Notes under the pieces: generated by a model
What the model saw: the letters and a program-made list of their open reading frames with translations, nothing else
What the model was told of the DNA's origin: nothing
Databases searched by the model: none
Shown: in pieces, positions 27,582 through 36,819 of the stretch
Layout of the letters: each line of letters starts with the position of its first letter
Numbering within the stretch: position 1 is the stretch's first letter
Assembly: GCA_000403495.2 (NCBI GenBank)
Contig: KE159818.1
Location: 186,001 to 250,000, forward strand
DNA length: 64,000 nucleotides
Source of the DNA: Lachnospiraceae bacterium 10-1
Lineage (GTDB): Bacteria; Bacillota; Clostridia; Lachnospirales; Lachnospiraceae
Direction: 5' to 3'
Made by a program: the position numbers and the translations under genes

Positions 27582-29225
27582 TCATTCCTCATTTTTTCTG
27601 TCTGACAATGGAAGTTCCAAAAAGGAATTCTCCACATTAACCTTATTTACCACTGTTTTTATTTTATCCTGCATTGACCAGCTCCCCTGCATATTTGTGT
27701 GCACATGAAACTCTGGAAAATTGCTGGAAGATACTGAAACCCTTATTTTAGAACCCTTTTGAAGAGCCCACATAATCGGCCATAATTGAAATTCCATCCT
27801 GACCGGCATGCCGGGTATATAGTCGTCTACCCTTTCTTTCGCCTGATTTCTATAGCCAATTGTTGATGCTCCAGTTCTGATATTATAAACTTCTCCATTT
27901 TGAAACTCTTCCAAAAGCTTTACTATAATCATTGTATCTGACGCCTCTGATTCTATTTCAAGACTTACCTTTACGCTGCCGCAGATTGTCAGTGGCTCCT
28001 CCAGCTCTTTCGTATGCAGATAAATAATTCTGTTGTCTTCTTTTATTTCCTGCCTTTTGGAACCTCTGTCCGTTGGCGGTGCATACAGCATGGATTCCGC
28101 CCCTTTTGCCTTAACCGGATTGTCAGGATTATGGATAAATTTGTTGCTTCCATTGCAGAATAAACCAAATGTCCTTATATTTCCTTCCTGCAGTGTATCT
28201 TTATGCATCCATTTGTCTTTTCCTATCATGTAACCGGTTATGCCGGGCTTTAAGTACTCCCTCTTACAGAAAAATGAATCCAGAAAGCGAAAGGCTTCAT
28301 TAAAGCCAAAAGGACTGTCATGTGTATGGTCGTCTATGTCATATGCATCCACCCCATTCTCCATGCCATGAATCCACGGACCAATTAGAAATACACTTTT
28401 TTCTCTGACAGATTCCTTTAAATGATTCCATGCGTAAAACATTCCTTCTAGATGATGGTCATACCAGCCCCCTGTTAAAAACACCGGTACGGAAATTTTC
28501 TCTGCTGTTTTCTTTAAATCCCCCCATATTCCTTCCGTCCAGTAGGTGTCCTTTTCATCTACATGTAAAAGCCAGTCTCGAAACCATGAAAGTCTTTTTC
28601 CCATAACAGCTTCATCCATCTTCAAAAAAGGCCTGTAAAGGCAGCAGTCAGGGTAAATCTCTTTTTTTTCAGTCTTTGCATTTTCCACAGCCCAGCCGGT
28701 ATATACATCATGGCGGAAGCATCCATTTGTATAGGCAGAACGGTATCTGTCAGTTCCCGCCTGAATAATAACCATTGTTTTCACCTTTGGCGTTAAGCCA
28801 TCCGTCACAAACCACTGTGTATAACCTCCATAGGAAAGCCCGTACAATCCTATCTGTTCTGCAAAATCCTGCTGTTCCAGCCAGTAAAGTGTATCCAGAC
28901 CATCATTTTTCTCATTGACAAAAGGCTCCCACTGCCCCTGGGACTGTCCGATTCCCCTGCATAACTGATAACCGGAAATATACCCTCTGCACGCCATTTG
29001 ATACGCCATCCACTCAAAAATTGGTGTTTGAAAAGCATAACAGGACCTTTGAAAGGTTACAATTCCTTTTGTTACCCCTTCAGGAAAAATAAAACGTGTA
29101 AACAGCTTTACCCCGTCTCTCATTGGTATCATTACCGTTTTTTCTTTTCCTGCTTTCAAGTCCGCCTTTCTGATCCGCCTGATTTCTCTATTTAATTGTT
29201 CCAGTATTTCCTTACACTTATCCAT
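27582..29225 (-). CDS. CocE/NonD family hydrolase (peptidase S15 type)
   Basis: This 547-residue alpha/beta hydrolase belongs to the Xaa-Pro dipeptidyl-peptidase/cocaine-esterase group. The nucleophile is S131 in LYGLSYGGYTQ, the acid is probably in GGWYDHHLEG and the catalytic histidine in GPWIHGMEN. The C-terminal jelly-roll domain (from about residue 370, with residues IYLHTKELEEPLTICGSVKV) is the X-Pro peptidase C-terminal fold. Members split peptides after proline, or esters and acylated compounds; the motifs do not separate these. It overlaps the upstream esterase gene by eight bases (ATGGATAA), so the two are translationally coupled. No signal peptide. As last gene of the AtuA/ABC operon it probably acts on the imported compound. 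Confidence 0.85.
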   Translation of the reverse strand: MDKCKEILEQLNREIRRIRKADLKAGKEKTVMIPMRDGVKLFTRFIFPEGVTKGIVTFQRSCYAFQTPIFEWMAYQMACRGYISGYQLCRGIGQSQGQWEPFVNEKNDGLDTLYWLEQQDFAEQIGLYGLSYGGYTQWFVTDGLTPKVKTMVIIQAGTDRYRSAYTNGCFRHDVYTGWAVENAKTEKKEIYPDCCLYRPFLKMDEAVMGKRLSWFRDWLLHVDEKDTYWTEGIWGDLKKTAEKISVPVFLTGGWYDHHLEGMFYAWNHLKESVREKSVFLIGPWIHGMENGVDAYDIDDHTHDSPFGFNEAFRFLDSFFCKREYLKPGITGYMIGKDKWMHKDTLQEGNIRTFGLFCNGSNKFIHNPDNPVKAKGAESMLYAPPTDRGSKRQEIKEDNRIIYLHTKELEEPLTICGSVKVSLEIESEASDTMIIVKLLEEFQNGEVYNIRTGASTIGYRNQAKERVDDYIPGMPVRMEFQLWPIMWALQKGSKIRVSVSSSNFPEFHVHTNMQGSWSMQDKIKTVVNKVNVENSFLELPLSDRKNEE

Positions 29226-30012
29226 TAAGCATCCATTCTAATCCGCTTTTTAAATGAGGATTCCAAAAGTTCCAGTCGTGGCCGCCTTCATCCAAATCAA
29301 AATGATAATCAATTCCCAATTGACCAATCATTTGGGCATATGCCTGATTTGTTTTTGCAAAATAATCGTCCTTTCCAACTGCAAGATAAACTCGGGGTAT
29401 TTCCTTCCTTTCATCTGCTGTCTTCTGGGTAAGAAAATAAATATCATCCCCGCTTCCTTTTACCTTTTCTCTTTCCTTTCCATAAATAGAATCCAAATCC
29501 AGCAATTCTTCATATAAGCCGCAATTTAAAAGATCCATAATATCCACTACACCGGATAAGGAAACCGCTCCCTTATATCTGTCAGGATTACCCATTGCCA
29601 GCTTTAAAGCTCCATATCCTCCCATAGATAGTCCCGCCGCATAATTGTCTTCCCTTTTTCCTGAAATGGGAAATACACAACGGATCATTCTGGGCAGTTC
29701 TTCCGCCACAAACGTATAATATGCCGGTCCATGCACCATATCCGTATAGTAACTGTTTCCAACATTGGGCATAACCACAGCGATGCCATATTCCTCCGCC
29801 AAAGCTTCAATCTCCGTAAAGCGAATCCAGCAGGAAGCATCTGCAACTCCGCCATGAAGCAGATACAGTACCGGAAGCTCTTTTCTCTTTTCAGGATATA
29901 TCACATCAAGCGCTGCTCCTTTTGTATCTCCCTGATAAAAGGAAGGAATAATTACATAATAAGTAACATATGTTTTCAGTACAGCCGAGTGCCCATTACA
30001 GGTATATAACAT
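29218..30012 (-). CDS. Alpha/beta hydrolase, EstA/esterase D-like
   Basis: This 264-residue cytoplasmic enzyme matches the putative esterase family that includes tributyrin esterase EstA, feruloyl esterase-like enzymes and S-formylglutathione hydrolase. The serine nucleophile S129 is in AAGLSMGGYGALKLA, the oxyanion region in LLHGGVADASCW, and the catalytic histidine in DEGGHDWNFWN near the C-terminus. The start at 30012 has GGAGG upstream; the longer frame begins at that TTG GAG. It lies 33 bases after the ABC permease and overlaps the S15-type hydrolase, so both belong to the same transcript. Pairing two hydrolases with a sugar-type importer suggests removal of ester groups from a carbohydrate-like substrate. 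Confidence 0.85.
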   Translation of the reverse strand: MLYTCNGHSAVLKTYVTYYVIIPSFYQGDTKGAALDVIYPEKRKELPVLYLLHGGVADASCWIRFTEIEALAEEYGIAVVMPNVGNSYYTDMVHGPAYYTFVAEELPRMIRCVFPISGKREDNYAAGLSMGGYGALKLAMGNPDRYKGAVSLSGVVDIMDLLNCGLYEELLDLDSIYGKEREKVKGSGDDIYFLTQKTADERKEIPRVYLAVGKDDYFAKTNQAYAQMIGQLGIDYHFDLDEGGHDWNFWNPHLKSGLEWMLNG

Positions 30013-30045
30013 AACAACCTCCAATCCTTCTTAACATAAAAGTTT

Positions 30046-30993
30046 TTATGATAAAAGCCTTTTATCTTTAATCTGCAGATTATCCAGTGCCACTGCAAAT
30101 ATCAACAGTATTCCCTTAAAAACATTCTGATAATATTCATTCACATTCATAAGCACAAGTGCATTTCCCAAAACTGCTATGATAATAACACCAATCACTG
30201 CCCCGCTGACTTTTCCTTCACCGCCGGAAAAGCTTACACCTCCTAGTACTGCCGCTGTCATACAGTCAAAGGCATAGGTGGCTCCTGCTGCCGGTTGTGC
30301 CGAATTAACCCTGGAGAGCATGATAAGGGATGAAATTGCCGTAACAAATCCACAGATTGCATATACTATAATTTGAAGACGTTTTATATTTACTCCTGCC
30401 AGTCTGGCAGTCTCTGAATTTCCCCCTGTTGCGTAAATATATCTTCCAAAATAAGTTTTCTTTAAAACAAAGCTGGCTATTAACGCAATGGCCAGAAATA
30501 CAATCACCGGCACAGGAATTGGTCCCATATACCCCTGTCCAAGTACGCTGAAACCTTCCGGAAGTCCATAGATTGGCTTTCCGCTTGTTACGATATAGGC
30601 AATCGCCTGTAAAATCGTCATGGTTCCCAGGGTAACTACCAGAGGCTGAATTCTTAATTTTACTACGATTATTCCATTTACTGCACCCATCAGCATTCCA
30701 ATTATCAATGCGCATATACATACTATAACAGGATTCCATTTCAATTGAATCATTAAAAGGGCGGAAATAATTCCATTTACCGCTATCTGTCCGCCTACGG
30801 ACAAATCGCTTCCCCCACATATCATAACAAAGCTTACACCTACAACTACGATTCCCAGCATTGCAGATTGTCTGATAATATTCATCATATTATTCCAGGT
30901 GAGAAAATTATCAGTCAATATGGAAAAAATAATAATTTCTACAAGAAGAAAAATATATATTCCCCATTTTTTGTAAAATGATATTATAAACAT
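30046..30993 (-). CDS. Ribose/sugar-type ABC transporter permease (RbsC family)
   Basis: This 315-residue membrane subunit belongs to the BPD_transp_2 family (RbsC/XylH/AraH). Diagnostic segments are GGSDLSVGGQIAVNG near residue 60, IVVKLRIQPLVVTLGT near 110 and CMTAAVLGGVSFSGGEGKV near 240. It is predicted to have about ten membrane segments. It starts with ATG after GGAGATAAGCAG, 17 bases downstream of the ATPase. Only one permease is present, so the channel is presumably a homodimer. Confidence 0.92.
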   Translation of the reverse strand: MFIISFYKKWGIYIFLLVEIIIFSILTDNFLTWNNMMNIIRQSAMLGIVVVGVSFVMICGGSDLSVGGQIAVNGIISALLMIQLKWNPVIVCICALIIGMLMGAVNGIIVVKLRIQPLVVTLGTMTILQAIAYIVTSGKPIYGLPEGFSVLGQGYMGPIPVPVIVFLAIALIASFVLKKTYFGRYIYATGGNSETARLAGVNIKRLQIIVYAICGFVTAISSLIMLSRVNSAQPAAGATYAFDCMTAAVLGGVSFSGGEGKVSGAVIGVIIIAVLGNALVLMNVNEYYQNVFKGILLIFAVALDNLQIKDKRLLS

Positions 30994-31010
30994 CTGCTTA
31001 TCTCCTCTTT

Positions 31011-32489
31011 TTATTCTCCTGATGCCAGATTCAATATATATTCCTGACTGAATTTTTCTTTTTCCACCATTCCCGCCTGTTTTCCTTCTGATAGAACTAA
31101 AATTCTGTCGCTCATCCCCAAAAGCTCTTCCATGTCAGAAGAAATCATAATAATTGATTTTCCTGCTGATACCATCTCGTTCATCAAAAGATAAATTTCC
31201 TGTTTTGCCCCAACATCAATTCCTCTTGTGGGTTCGTCAAAAATCAGAATTTGCGCATTTTGCGCCAGTGTTTTGGCAAGAACCACTTTCTGCTGATTTC
31301 CACCGGATAAATTGACTGCTTTTTGATTCAGTGAAGGGGTTTTTATTTTTAATTTTCTGCAATATGCTTCTGCTGTTTCCCGTTCTTTTGTTTCGTTTAC
31401 CACAAAATATTTTACTATGGACTTAATGCTGTTAAAGGTAATATTCCACTTAATATCCATTCCCAGGAATAGTCCCTGTTCTTTTCTGTCTTCTGGAATC
31501 AAGCCAAACCCATAATGAATGGCATCTGTTACCGACTTAATGCAAACCTTTTTCCCATTTAAAACAATTTCTCCGCCCTCTGCCGGCTCTGCCCCATAAA
31601 GCACCCTCATGATTTCTGTTCTTCCACTGCCAACCAGACCGGCAATTCCAAGTATTTCCCCTTTGTAAAGAGAAAAACTAATATTTGACACGCCATTTCC
31701 AGTCAGCCCTTCCACTTTAAGAACTGCCTCGTTTTTCCTGCAGTCTCTAAGGGGATAGTTTGTTTCCAGTTTTCTTCCCACCATCAGTTGAATTAATTCA
31801 TCCCTGTCCGTTTCAGAAATGTTCAGGGTTTTAATATATTTTCCGTCCCGCATCACAGTTACCCTGTCACAAATCCGGAAAATTTCTTCCATTCGATGGG
31901 ATATATAAATTACTGTAACCTTTTTTTCTTTCAGTTTTTCAACAATTTCAAACAGCAGCTCTGTTTCATGCATGGTTAATGGGGCTGTAGGTTCATCCAT
32001 AATTAATATTTTTACATCTTTCGCTATGGCTTTTGATATTTCCACCATCTGCTGCTGCGCCGGTGTCAATTCCCTGACCAGTTTTTTGGGATTGATTTTT
32101 ATCCCCAGAGATTCCAATAATTTTTTTGCAACCTGCTCCATTTCTTTAAAGTCTGCCAATCTGCCTCTGTGGTCTCCAAGAAGAATATTTTCTGCCACCG
32201 TCAGCGTGGGAACCAGATTAAACTCCTGAAAGATAACCTCAATCTTATGTGCTCTGGATTCTTTAGGCGAGATTTTCGCATAGCTGTCATTTCCTATATG
32301 GATGAAGCCCTCATCCGGCTCTATAGCACCAGCAATTAACTTGATTAAAGTTGATTTGCCGGCGCCATTTTCACCTGACAGTGCATGTATTTCACCTTTT
32401 CGGATTTCAAACGACACATGATCTAGAGCCACCACACCCGGGTAATGTTTTGTCAGATTTTCCACTGATAAAGCGATCCCTGTATTCAT
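31011..32489 (-). CDS. Ribose/sugar-type ABC transporter ATPase (RbsA/MglA family)
   Basis: This 492-residue protein contains two ABC cassettes in tandem, the hallmark of the RbsA/MglA/XylG class. The first has Walker A SGENGAGKSTLIKL, Walker B VKILIMDEPTAPLT. The second has the degenerate Walker A LVGSGRTEIMR and the signature LSGGNQQKVVLAKTL with IFDEPTRGIDVGAK. The ATG at 32489 is chosen because GGAGG lies eight bases upstream; a longer frame from 32519 lacks a site. It sits between the binding protein and the permease. Confidence 0.93.
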   Translation of the reverse strand: MNTGIALSVENLTKHYPGVVALDHVSFEIRKGEIHALSGENGAGKSTLIKLIAGAIEPDEGFIHIGNDSYAKISPKESRAHKIEVIFQEFNLVPTLTVAENILLGDHRGRLADFKEMEQVAKKLLESLGIKINPKKLVRELTPAQQQMVEISKAIAKDVKILIMDEPTAPLTMHETELLFEIVEKLKEKKVTVIYISHRMEEIFRICDRVTVMRDGKYIKTLNISETDRDELIQLMVGRKLETNYPLRDCRKNEAVLKVEGLTGNGVSNISFSLYKGEILGIAGLVGSGRTEIMRVLYGAEPAEGGEIVLNGKKVCIKSVTDAIHYGFGLIPEDRKEQGLFLGMDIKWNITFNSIKSIVKYFVVNETKERETAEAYCRKLKIKTPSLNQKAVNLSGGNQQKVVLAKTLAQNAQILIFDEPTRGIDVGAKQEIYLLMNEMVSAGKSIIMISSDMEELLGMSDRILVLSEGKQAGMVEKEKFSQEYILNLASGE

Positions 32490-32525
32490 TCCAAAATCCT
32501 CCATACCTTTCTTCGTCATGCACCA

Positions 32526-33536
32526 TTATTCTGCCATATATTCAGCAACATTACTCTCCGTTATCTTAATAATGGGAGGAGAAAGAAGCTCATCCACATT
32601 TTCCCCTTTTGCCAGCTTTATAAGCTGCTCTCCCAAATTAATTGCTCCAAATGCAATAGTTCCTTTCAGGCTTTCACCCTCAGAAATCTTTTTGAGTCCT
32701 TCCGCAGTTCCGTCCGAACCAAACACTGCAATTTCAGTAACATTTGCCGCTTTATAAGCCTCCACTACCCCTAATGCAGACGCATCATTAATACAAATAA
32801 CTACTTTAACATCAGGATTTCCCTGAATAATATTTTCAGCAGCGCTCATGCCGGATTCTGTATCATTTGCTTCAATTTCTTTTACTAAAAGAGCATTGGG
32901 ACATTCTTTTGCAAGTGTTTCTTTCATTGCTTCACTTCTTGTTGCCATATTAGAATTGGAGGTGTCCACAAGCATTGCCACTTCTACTTCGTTATCTCCA
33001 TATGTTTCTTTTATATAATCACAGCCCATTCCTGAAATAGTATTTCCGGCTTCCACCTGGTCTGTATTATACAAAGCATTCATATTGTCTAATGCAATAC
33101 CGCCTGATATAATCTTAACTCCCGCATCCATTGCACTTTTACATGCTGTATCTACCGATTCCTTGTCCATAGGGAATATTAACGCCGCATCAACTCCCAT
33201 CGTAATCAGGTTTTCAACAGATGATACCTGTTTGGTTGCGTCCATATCATAGCTTATGACATTGAGCTCATAGCCATATTCATCCAAAACTGCCTGCAGT
33301 GCATCAATTTCCCCCTGAAAATATTCATTTCCGGAAGTTGGAATAATAATAGCAAACTTATAATCTTCCTTTGCTGTTTCCTCCTCCTTTTCCGTATTGG
33401 CAACATCTGTATTTTCCGTTCCCTGATTTTCTGCTTCCTGTGCATTCTGGCTTACTTCTCCCTCATCCGTTTTCCCACATCCGGTAAAAGAAGCAATTAA
33501 AGCCGCACATAATAAAATTGCCATAATCTTTTTCAT
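32526..33536 (-). CDS. Sugar-type periplasmic-binding lipoprotein (RbsB family)
   Basis: This 336-residue receptor has a signal peptide ending in a lipobox (FTGC near residue 21), a Glu/Asn/Thr-rich linker, and the Peripla_BP_4 fold: FAIIIPTSGNEYFQGEIDAL, VDAALIFPMDKESVDTACK, and VVICINDASALGVVEAYK near residue 245. These are typical of RbsB-like receptors for ribose, galactose, autoinducer-2 or other polyols. The start follows GGAGGTCAGGTTAAT. Its ribosome binding site lies inside the preceding 19-codon ORF. Confidence 0.92.
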   Translation of the reverse strand: MKKIMAILLCAALIASFTGCGKTDEGEVSQNAQEAENQGTENTDVANTEKEEETAKEDYKFAIIIPTSGNEYFQGEIDALQAVLDEYGYELNVISYDMDATKQVSSVENLITMGVDAALIFPMDKESVDTACKSAMDAGVKIISGGIALDNMNALYNTDQVEAGNTISGMGCDYIKETYGDNEVEVAMLVDTSNSNMATRSEAMKETLAKECPNALLVKEIEANDTESGMSAAENIIQGNPDVKVVICINDASALGVVEAYKAANVTEIAVFGSDGTAEGLKKISEGESLKGTIAFGAINLGEQLIKLAKGENVDELLSPPIIKITESNVAEYMAE

Positions 33537-33537
33537 A

Positions 33538-33597
33538 TTAACCTGACCTCCATCTAAAATTTAGTTTACAGTTACATAGTTGATTTTCTTTTGCCAT
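33538..33597 (-). CDS. Candidate leader peptide, 19 codons
   Basis: In the 72-base gap between the CoA-transferase and the binding-protein gene, an ATG preceded by AAGGAGG opens a 19-codon frame encoding MAKENQLCNCKLNFRWRSG. Its TAA stop lies one base before the binding-protein ATG, and the binding protein's own GGAGGT is embedded in this ORF. That arrangement suits translational coupling that raises expression of the receptor over the upstream enzymes. The Shine-Dalgarno to ATG distance is short (three bases), and no homologue is known to me, so translation is unproven. Confidence 0.35.
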   Translation of the reverse strand: MAKENQLCNCKLNFRWRSG

Positions 33598-33608
33598 ACT
33601 CCTCCTTC

Positions 33609-34808
33609 CTATATGATTTCCCTTTTTTTGTATTCTTCCAGCTTTTTCTCATCAATATTAAGAAATTCTGTCAATACCTCCTTATTATTCTCACCTAAAA
33701 GCGGTGCCGGCCTAAAAGGAATATTTTCCTCTCCCAACAATTTCACTGCGCATCCGTTAACCTTCATTTTTCCAATCTCCGGATGCTCTATTTCCACAAA
33801 CATTTTTCGGTGTTTTACAATATGTTCATCCTGAGAAATATCTTTTAAATTATTAATGGGGCCAGCCGGAATCCCATTTTTTAAAAGAAGATCAACCATT
33901 TCCAAAACTTTATAGTCCTGCAGCCAGTTCTCTATAATCTGCTTTAATTCCTTTTGATTTTTCACCCGGTCTTCCATAATCCGAAACCTTTCATCAGAAA
34001 GAAGCTCCGGCCTTTTCATAACGTTAGTACATAAAAGTTCATATAAATGCTGATTGCCGCAGGCTATTACAATTTTTCCATCCCTGGCGCTAAATACATC
34101 ATAAGGTGCACAGGGCGCATATCTGTTTCCAATTCTTTCCGGCACCCTGCCGCTGGAAAAAAATCTCTGGGTAGCTGAATCCAGACTTGAAATGACACAA
34201 TCCAGCAGTGCAATATCCACTCTTTTTCCTTTTCCAGTTGTCATCCTCTCATGTACTGCTGCCAATATGCCAACTGCCAGATTCAAACCGCCAAGCACAT
34301 CTCCCATTGCATTTCCTGCACGAGTAGGCGGATCTTCAGGCTGCCCCGTAATGCTCATTAATCCTCCCATTGCCTGAGAAAGAATATCATAGCCTGGTCT
34401 CTGGGCGTAAGGCCCGGTAATGCCAAATCCCGTTACGGAACCATAAATGATTCTTTCATTAATTTTCTTTAACTCCTCATACCCTAACCCCAGCCGCTCC
34501 ATGACGCCGGGCCTGTAATTTTCCACAATGATGTCCGCTTTTTTAACAAGTTCCAGAAAAATTTTTTTCCCCTCATCACTTTTTAAATTTAATGTAATAC
34601 TTTTTTTATTTCGATTAATATTGGCAAAATACATGCTGGAACCATTTTTATAAGGCGCGTAGCTTCTGGTGTCATCCCCGCCTTTGGGATTTTCAATTTT
34701 TATCACATCAGCCCCTAAATCTGCCAGTATCATTGTGCAGTAGGGCCCGGCTACTACGCGTGTAAGATCTAATATAATCAGGTTTTCCAATGCCCTGTAA
34801 CTACTCAT
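33609..34808 (-). CDS. Class III CoA-transferase (CaiB/BaiF family)
   Basis: Family III enzymes move CoA between carboxylic acids through an enzyme-bound mixed anhydride. The 399-residue protein starts with the family hallmark LIILDLTRVVAGPYCTMILA then DLGADVIKIE, and the catalytic aspartate is D170 in AMGDVLGGLN, at almost the same position as Asp169 of formyl-CoA transferase. GKGKRVDIALLD follows. The start overlaps the AtuA-C gene by eight bases (ATGAGTAG), so translation is coupled. With AtuA it implies that a carboxylic acid is activated as a CoA thioester before or after AtuA acts. The acid and the CoA donor are unknown. Confidence 0.92.
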   Translation of the reverse strand: MSSYRALENLIILDLTRVVAGPYCTMILADLGADVIKIENPKGGDDTRSYAPYKNGSSMYFANINRNKKSITLNLKSDEGKKIFLELVKKADIIVENYRPGVMERLGLGYEELKKINERIIYGSVTGFGITGPYAQRPGYDILSQAMGGLMSITGQPEDPPTRAGNAMGDVLGGLNLAVGILAAVHERMTTGKGKRVDIALLDCVISSLDSATQRFFSSGRVPERIGNRYAPCAPYDVFSARDGKIVIACGNQHLYELLCTNVMKRPELLSDERFRIMEDRVKNQKELKQIIENWLQDYKVLEMVDLLLKNGIPAGPINNLKDISQDEHIVKHRKMFVEIEHPEIGKMKVNGCAVKLLGEENIPFRPAPLLGENNKEVLTEFLNIDEKKLEEYKKREII

Positions 34809-35211
34809 TTTTGCTCCCATCCTCCGCTTTAGCGGCACTCATCAGGGAGGTTGAAAGTGTTTTTCTTCCAGCCCTCTCATCTTTTCCAAAATCATCATCA
34901 ACCTGGATTTTCATTCTCATAAAAGCAGATCCCAAGGATTTTCCAAGGCTGTCCAGCCTGAGAGAATGTGTTGCACCTCCTCCCAGCGCATGCTTCATTA
35001 CAAAATTAAATCCTTTTAGGCTGTCCACCTCATAACGAATAATCTCACCTTTTACCATATTTCCAAAATAATCCTTAACCTTTTTTTCCGTCACCTGCTC
35101 CTTTATAACAGGGAAGTATTCCGCCTTTCTTGCATAAACGCAAACATTACTGGTATCCCCTTTGTCTCCGGATCTTCCATGCGCAATCTCTTTTAAATAA
35201 ATTTCCTTCAT
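34801..35211 (-). CDS. AtuA C-terminal-domain-like protein, stand-alone
   Basis: This 136-residue protein matches the small domain that follows or accompanies AtuA/DUF1446 in acyclic terpene and other CoA-dependent catabolic clusters. Recognisable segments are LKEIAHGRSGDKGDTSNVCV at the N-terminus and ALGGGATHSLRLDSLGKSLG in the second half. Here it is a separate gene 30 bases after AtuA, probably forming a complex with it. No catalytic motif can be assigned. The gene overlaps the CoA-transferase by eight bases. Confidence 0.8.
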   Translation of the reverse strand: MKEIYLKEIAHGRSGDKGDTSNVCVYARKAEYFPVIKEQVTEKKVKDYFGNMVKGEIIRYEVDSLKGFNFVMKHALGGGATHSLRLDSLGKSLGSAFMRMKIQVDDDFGKDERAGRKTLSTSLMSAAKAEDGSKNE

Positions 35212-35241
35212 ACAGCCTCTCCCCCTCTTAGCTTTGCAGCT

Positions 35242-36609
35242 TTATGTATCAACTATATATGTTTTCAGATGAAGCGCATCTCTGGGAATCAGCGTGGGCC
35301 ACAAACCAATTACCTCTTCCACCTTTGCCCTCCCTCCGAAGAAGCTGGCGCCAGGCGGCCCATTTAATTGAAGGGGGGAAATTTCAGGAACCAGTTTATA
35401 TGCTTCCTCTTTGGTAAGCGTGCGGACTGCAATGCGGAGAACTACTTCATTTATGTTCTCACACATTTCTTTTGTCATATCTGCAGCATCTAAGTGCAGC
35501 GCATTCAGTCCCACATAATCAATACGGATCTCTTCTGCTTTGAGACCTTTTCTCTGCATCTTCTTTAAAATAATCTGTGCTGCATACTGTGCTTTTTCGT
35601 ATGCATCCGGCCATGCATAGCACAAATAGGCAGCTACTTTGTACCCTGCATGATAACCGATATTTAATTTCAGCTTATCGGGTTTTTTTCTTCCTTTAAT
35701 GTTTCTGATATCTACCAGATTTTTTCCTATTTCAATGATTTGAGCCTTACTTATGTCAACTGTAACATCAGGTGTAATATAATTTGCCGGATCATGTACC
35801 TCATAGAGAAACTGTTCCTTACAGGTCTGCTCTGTTATGATTCCGCCACAGTCCGGAGCTTTCGTAATATGTAGATAATCATCCGATACCTCTGCAATGG
35901 GAAATCCCAGCCTGTCCATATCCGGCACATTTCTCCAGTCATATTGAAAATTTCCTCCTGAGCCCTGGCCTCCACATTCCAGTAAATGTCCCGCCATAAT
36001 TCCTCTTGCTGTTTTATCCTGATCACTGCCATCCCACCCAAGTTTTTTCATAATTGGCGCCAGGAATAGTGCCGAGTCTGTCGCCCTGCCTGTCAAAACC
36101 AGATCTGCACCCTGATTAAGGCATTCTAAAATGGGTTCATGTCCAAAATACACATTTGCATTAACGATATCAGGCAAAATATCTTTCAGTTTTAAGCCAC
36201 TGTCGTCCAAATTATCAAATTCTATTCCTTCTTTAATCAGTTCCGGCAGCTCCTCCTTAATATCGTCCCCCAGAATATATCCAATGCGGTATCCTTTTAT
36301 TTTTTCATCAGCGCAGACCTTCCTGCATGCATCCACAGCTCCTAAAACATTCATTCCTCCTGCGTTTGTCAGGATACCCGTTTTATGATAATGACTTTCT
36401 CTGACAACATTTTTAAACAGTTCTACAAAATCTGCCGCATATCCTTTTTTAGGATTTTTTAACTTTTGACGGGCCATAATTGACAAAGTCAGTTCCGCCA
36501 GATAATCACAGGCCATATAATCCAGCCCGCCATGCTTCATCATATGGATTGCAGCATCATTACTGTCGCCCCAAAATCCCTGGCCTCCCCCAATTCTCAC
36601 CTTCCTCAT
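35242..36609 (-). CDS. AtuA family protein (DUF1446, acyclic terpene utilisation-like)
   Basis: This 455-residue protein belongs to the AtuA family, named for a Pseudomonas protein needed for growth on citronellol and geraniol whose reaction is still not settled. Family segments include VRIGGGQGFWGDSNDAA at the N-terminus, HGGLDYMACDYLAELTLS, LTNAGGMNVLGAVDACRK, and GQGSGGNFQYDW in mid-protein. The start at 36609 follows GGAGGAAAAT; a start four codons upstream overlaps that site. As the first gene behind the LacI-controlled promoter it heads the catabolic operon. Terpene catabolism seems unlikely in a gut-type anaerobe with a ribose-type importer, so the substrate is probably different; that is inference. 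Confidence 0.85.
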   Translation of the reverse strand: MRKVRIGGGQGFWGDSNDAAIHMMKHGGLDYMACDYLAELTLSIMARQKLKNPKKGYAADFVELFKNVVRESHYHKTGILTNAGGMNVLGAVDACRKVCADEKIKGYRIGYILGDDIKEELPELIKEGIEFDNLDDSGLKLKDILPDIVNANVYFGHEPILECLNQGADLVLTGRATDSALFLAPIMKKLGWDGSDQDKTARGIMAGHLLECGGQGSGGNFQYDWRNVPDMDRLGFPIAEVSDDYLHITKAPDCGGIITEQTCKEQFLYEVHDPANYITPDVTVDISKAQIIEIGKNLVDIRNIKGRKKPDKLKLNIGYHAGYKVAAYLCYAWPDAYEKAQYAAQIILKKMQRKGLKAEEIRIDYVGLNALHLDAADMTKEMCENINEVVLRIAVRTLTKEEAYKLVPEISPLQLNGPPGASFFGGRAKVEEVIGLWPTLIPRDALHLKTYIVDT

Positions 36610-36776
36610 ATTTTCCTCCATTTCGAAGCGTTTTACGCTGAGAAGGCGGGCAAAGTATCAGATCTCGCTCTGCCATCTCAGAATTTGTGATGCTCCGGCA
36701 CAAATTCCTGGTTGATACAATCAGCTTGATAACTGATTTTTCAACCTTTTCCCCTTAATAATCAATGGTCTGTTGC

Positions 36777-36805
36777 TTGACAGTTTTAGTACAACGTTAT
36801 ACTAT
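36777..36805 (+). promoter_or_regulatory. Predicted promoter of the LacI-family regulator gene
   Basis: TTGACA (36777-36782), 17 bases and TACTAT (36800-36805) point to the regulator gene. The palindrome fills the spacer and the -10, so the regulator probably represses itself. Confidence 0.6.
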
Positions 36806-36815
36806 AACGTTGTAC
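36789..36815. promoter_or_regulatory. Perfect 27-bp palindrome, candidate LacI-family operator
   Basis: GTACAACGTTATA is followed by one central base and its exact reverse complement TATAACGTTGTAC. Each half contains AACGTT with the central CG typical of LacI-family operators, so the site may hold two overlapping operators. It lies between the divergent regulator and AtuA-operon start points, overlapping both promoters. In the remainder of the 36.6-36.9 kb intergenic region I see only AT-rich spacer. Confidence 0.8.
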
Positions 36816-36819
36816 TATT

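Noticed and set aside
30305-30820. 171-codon minus-strand frame inside the RbsC-type permease
   Set aside because: It is an out-of-frame shadow on the same strand, rich in Trp, Cys and Arg, lacking any start site; the RbsC frame is clear.
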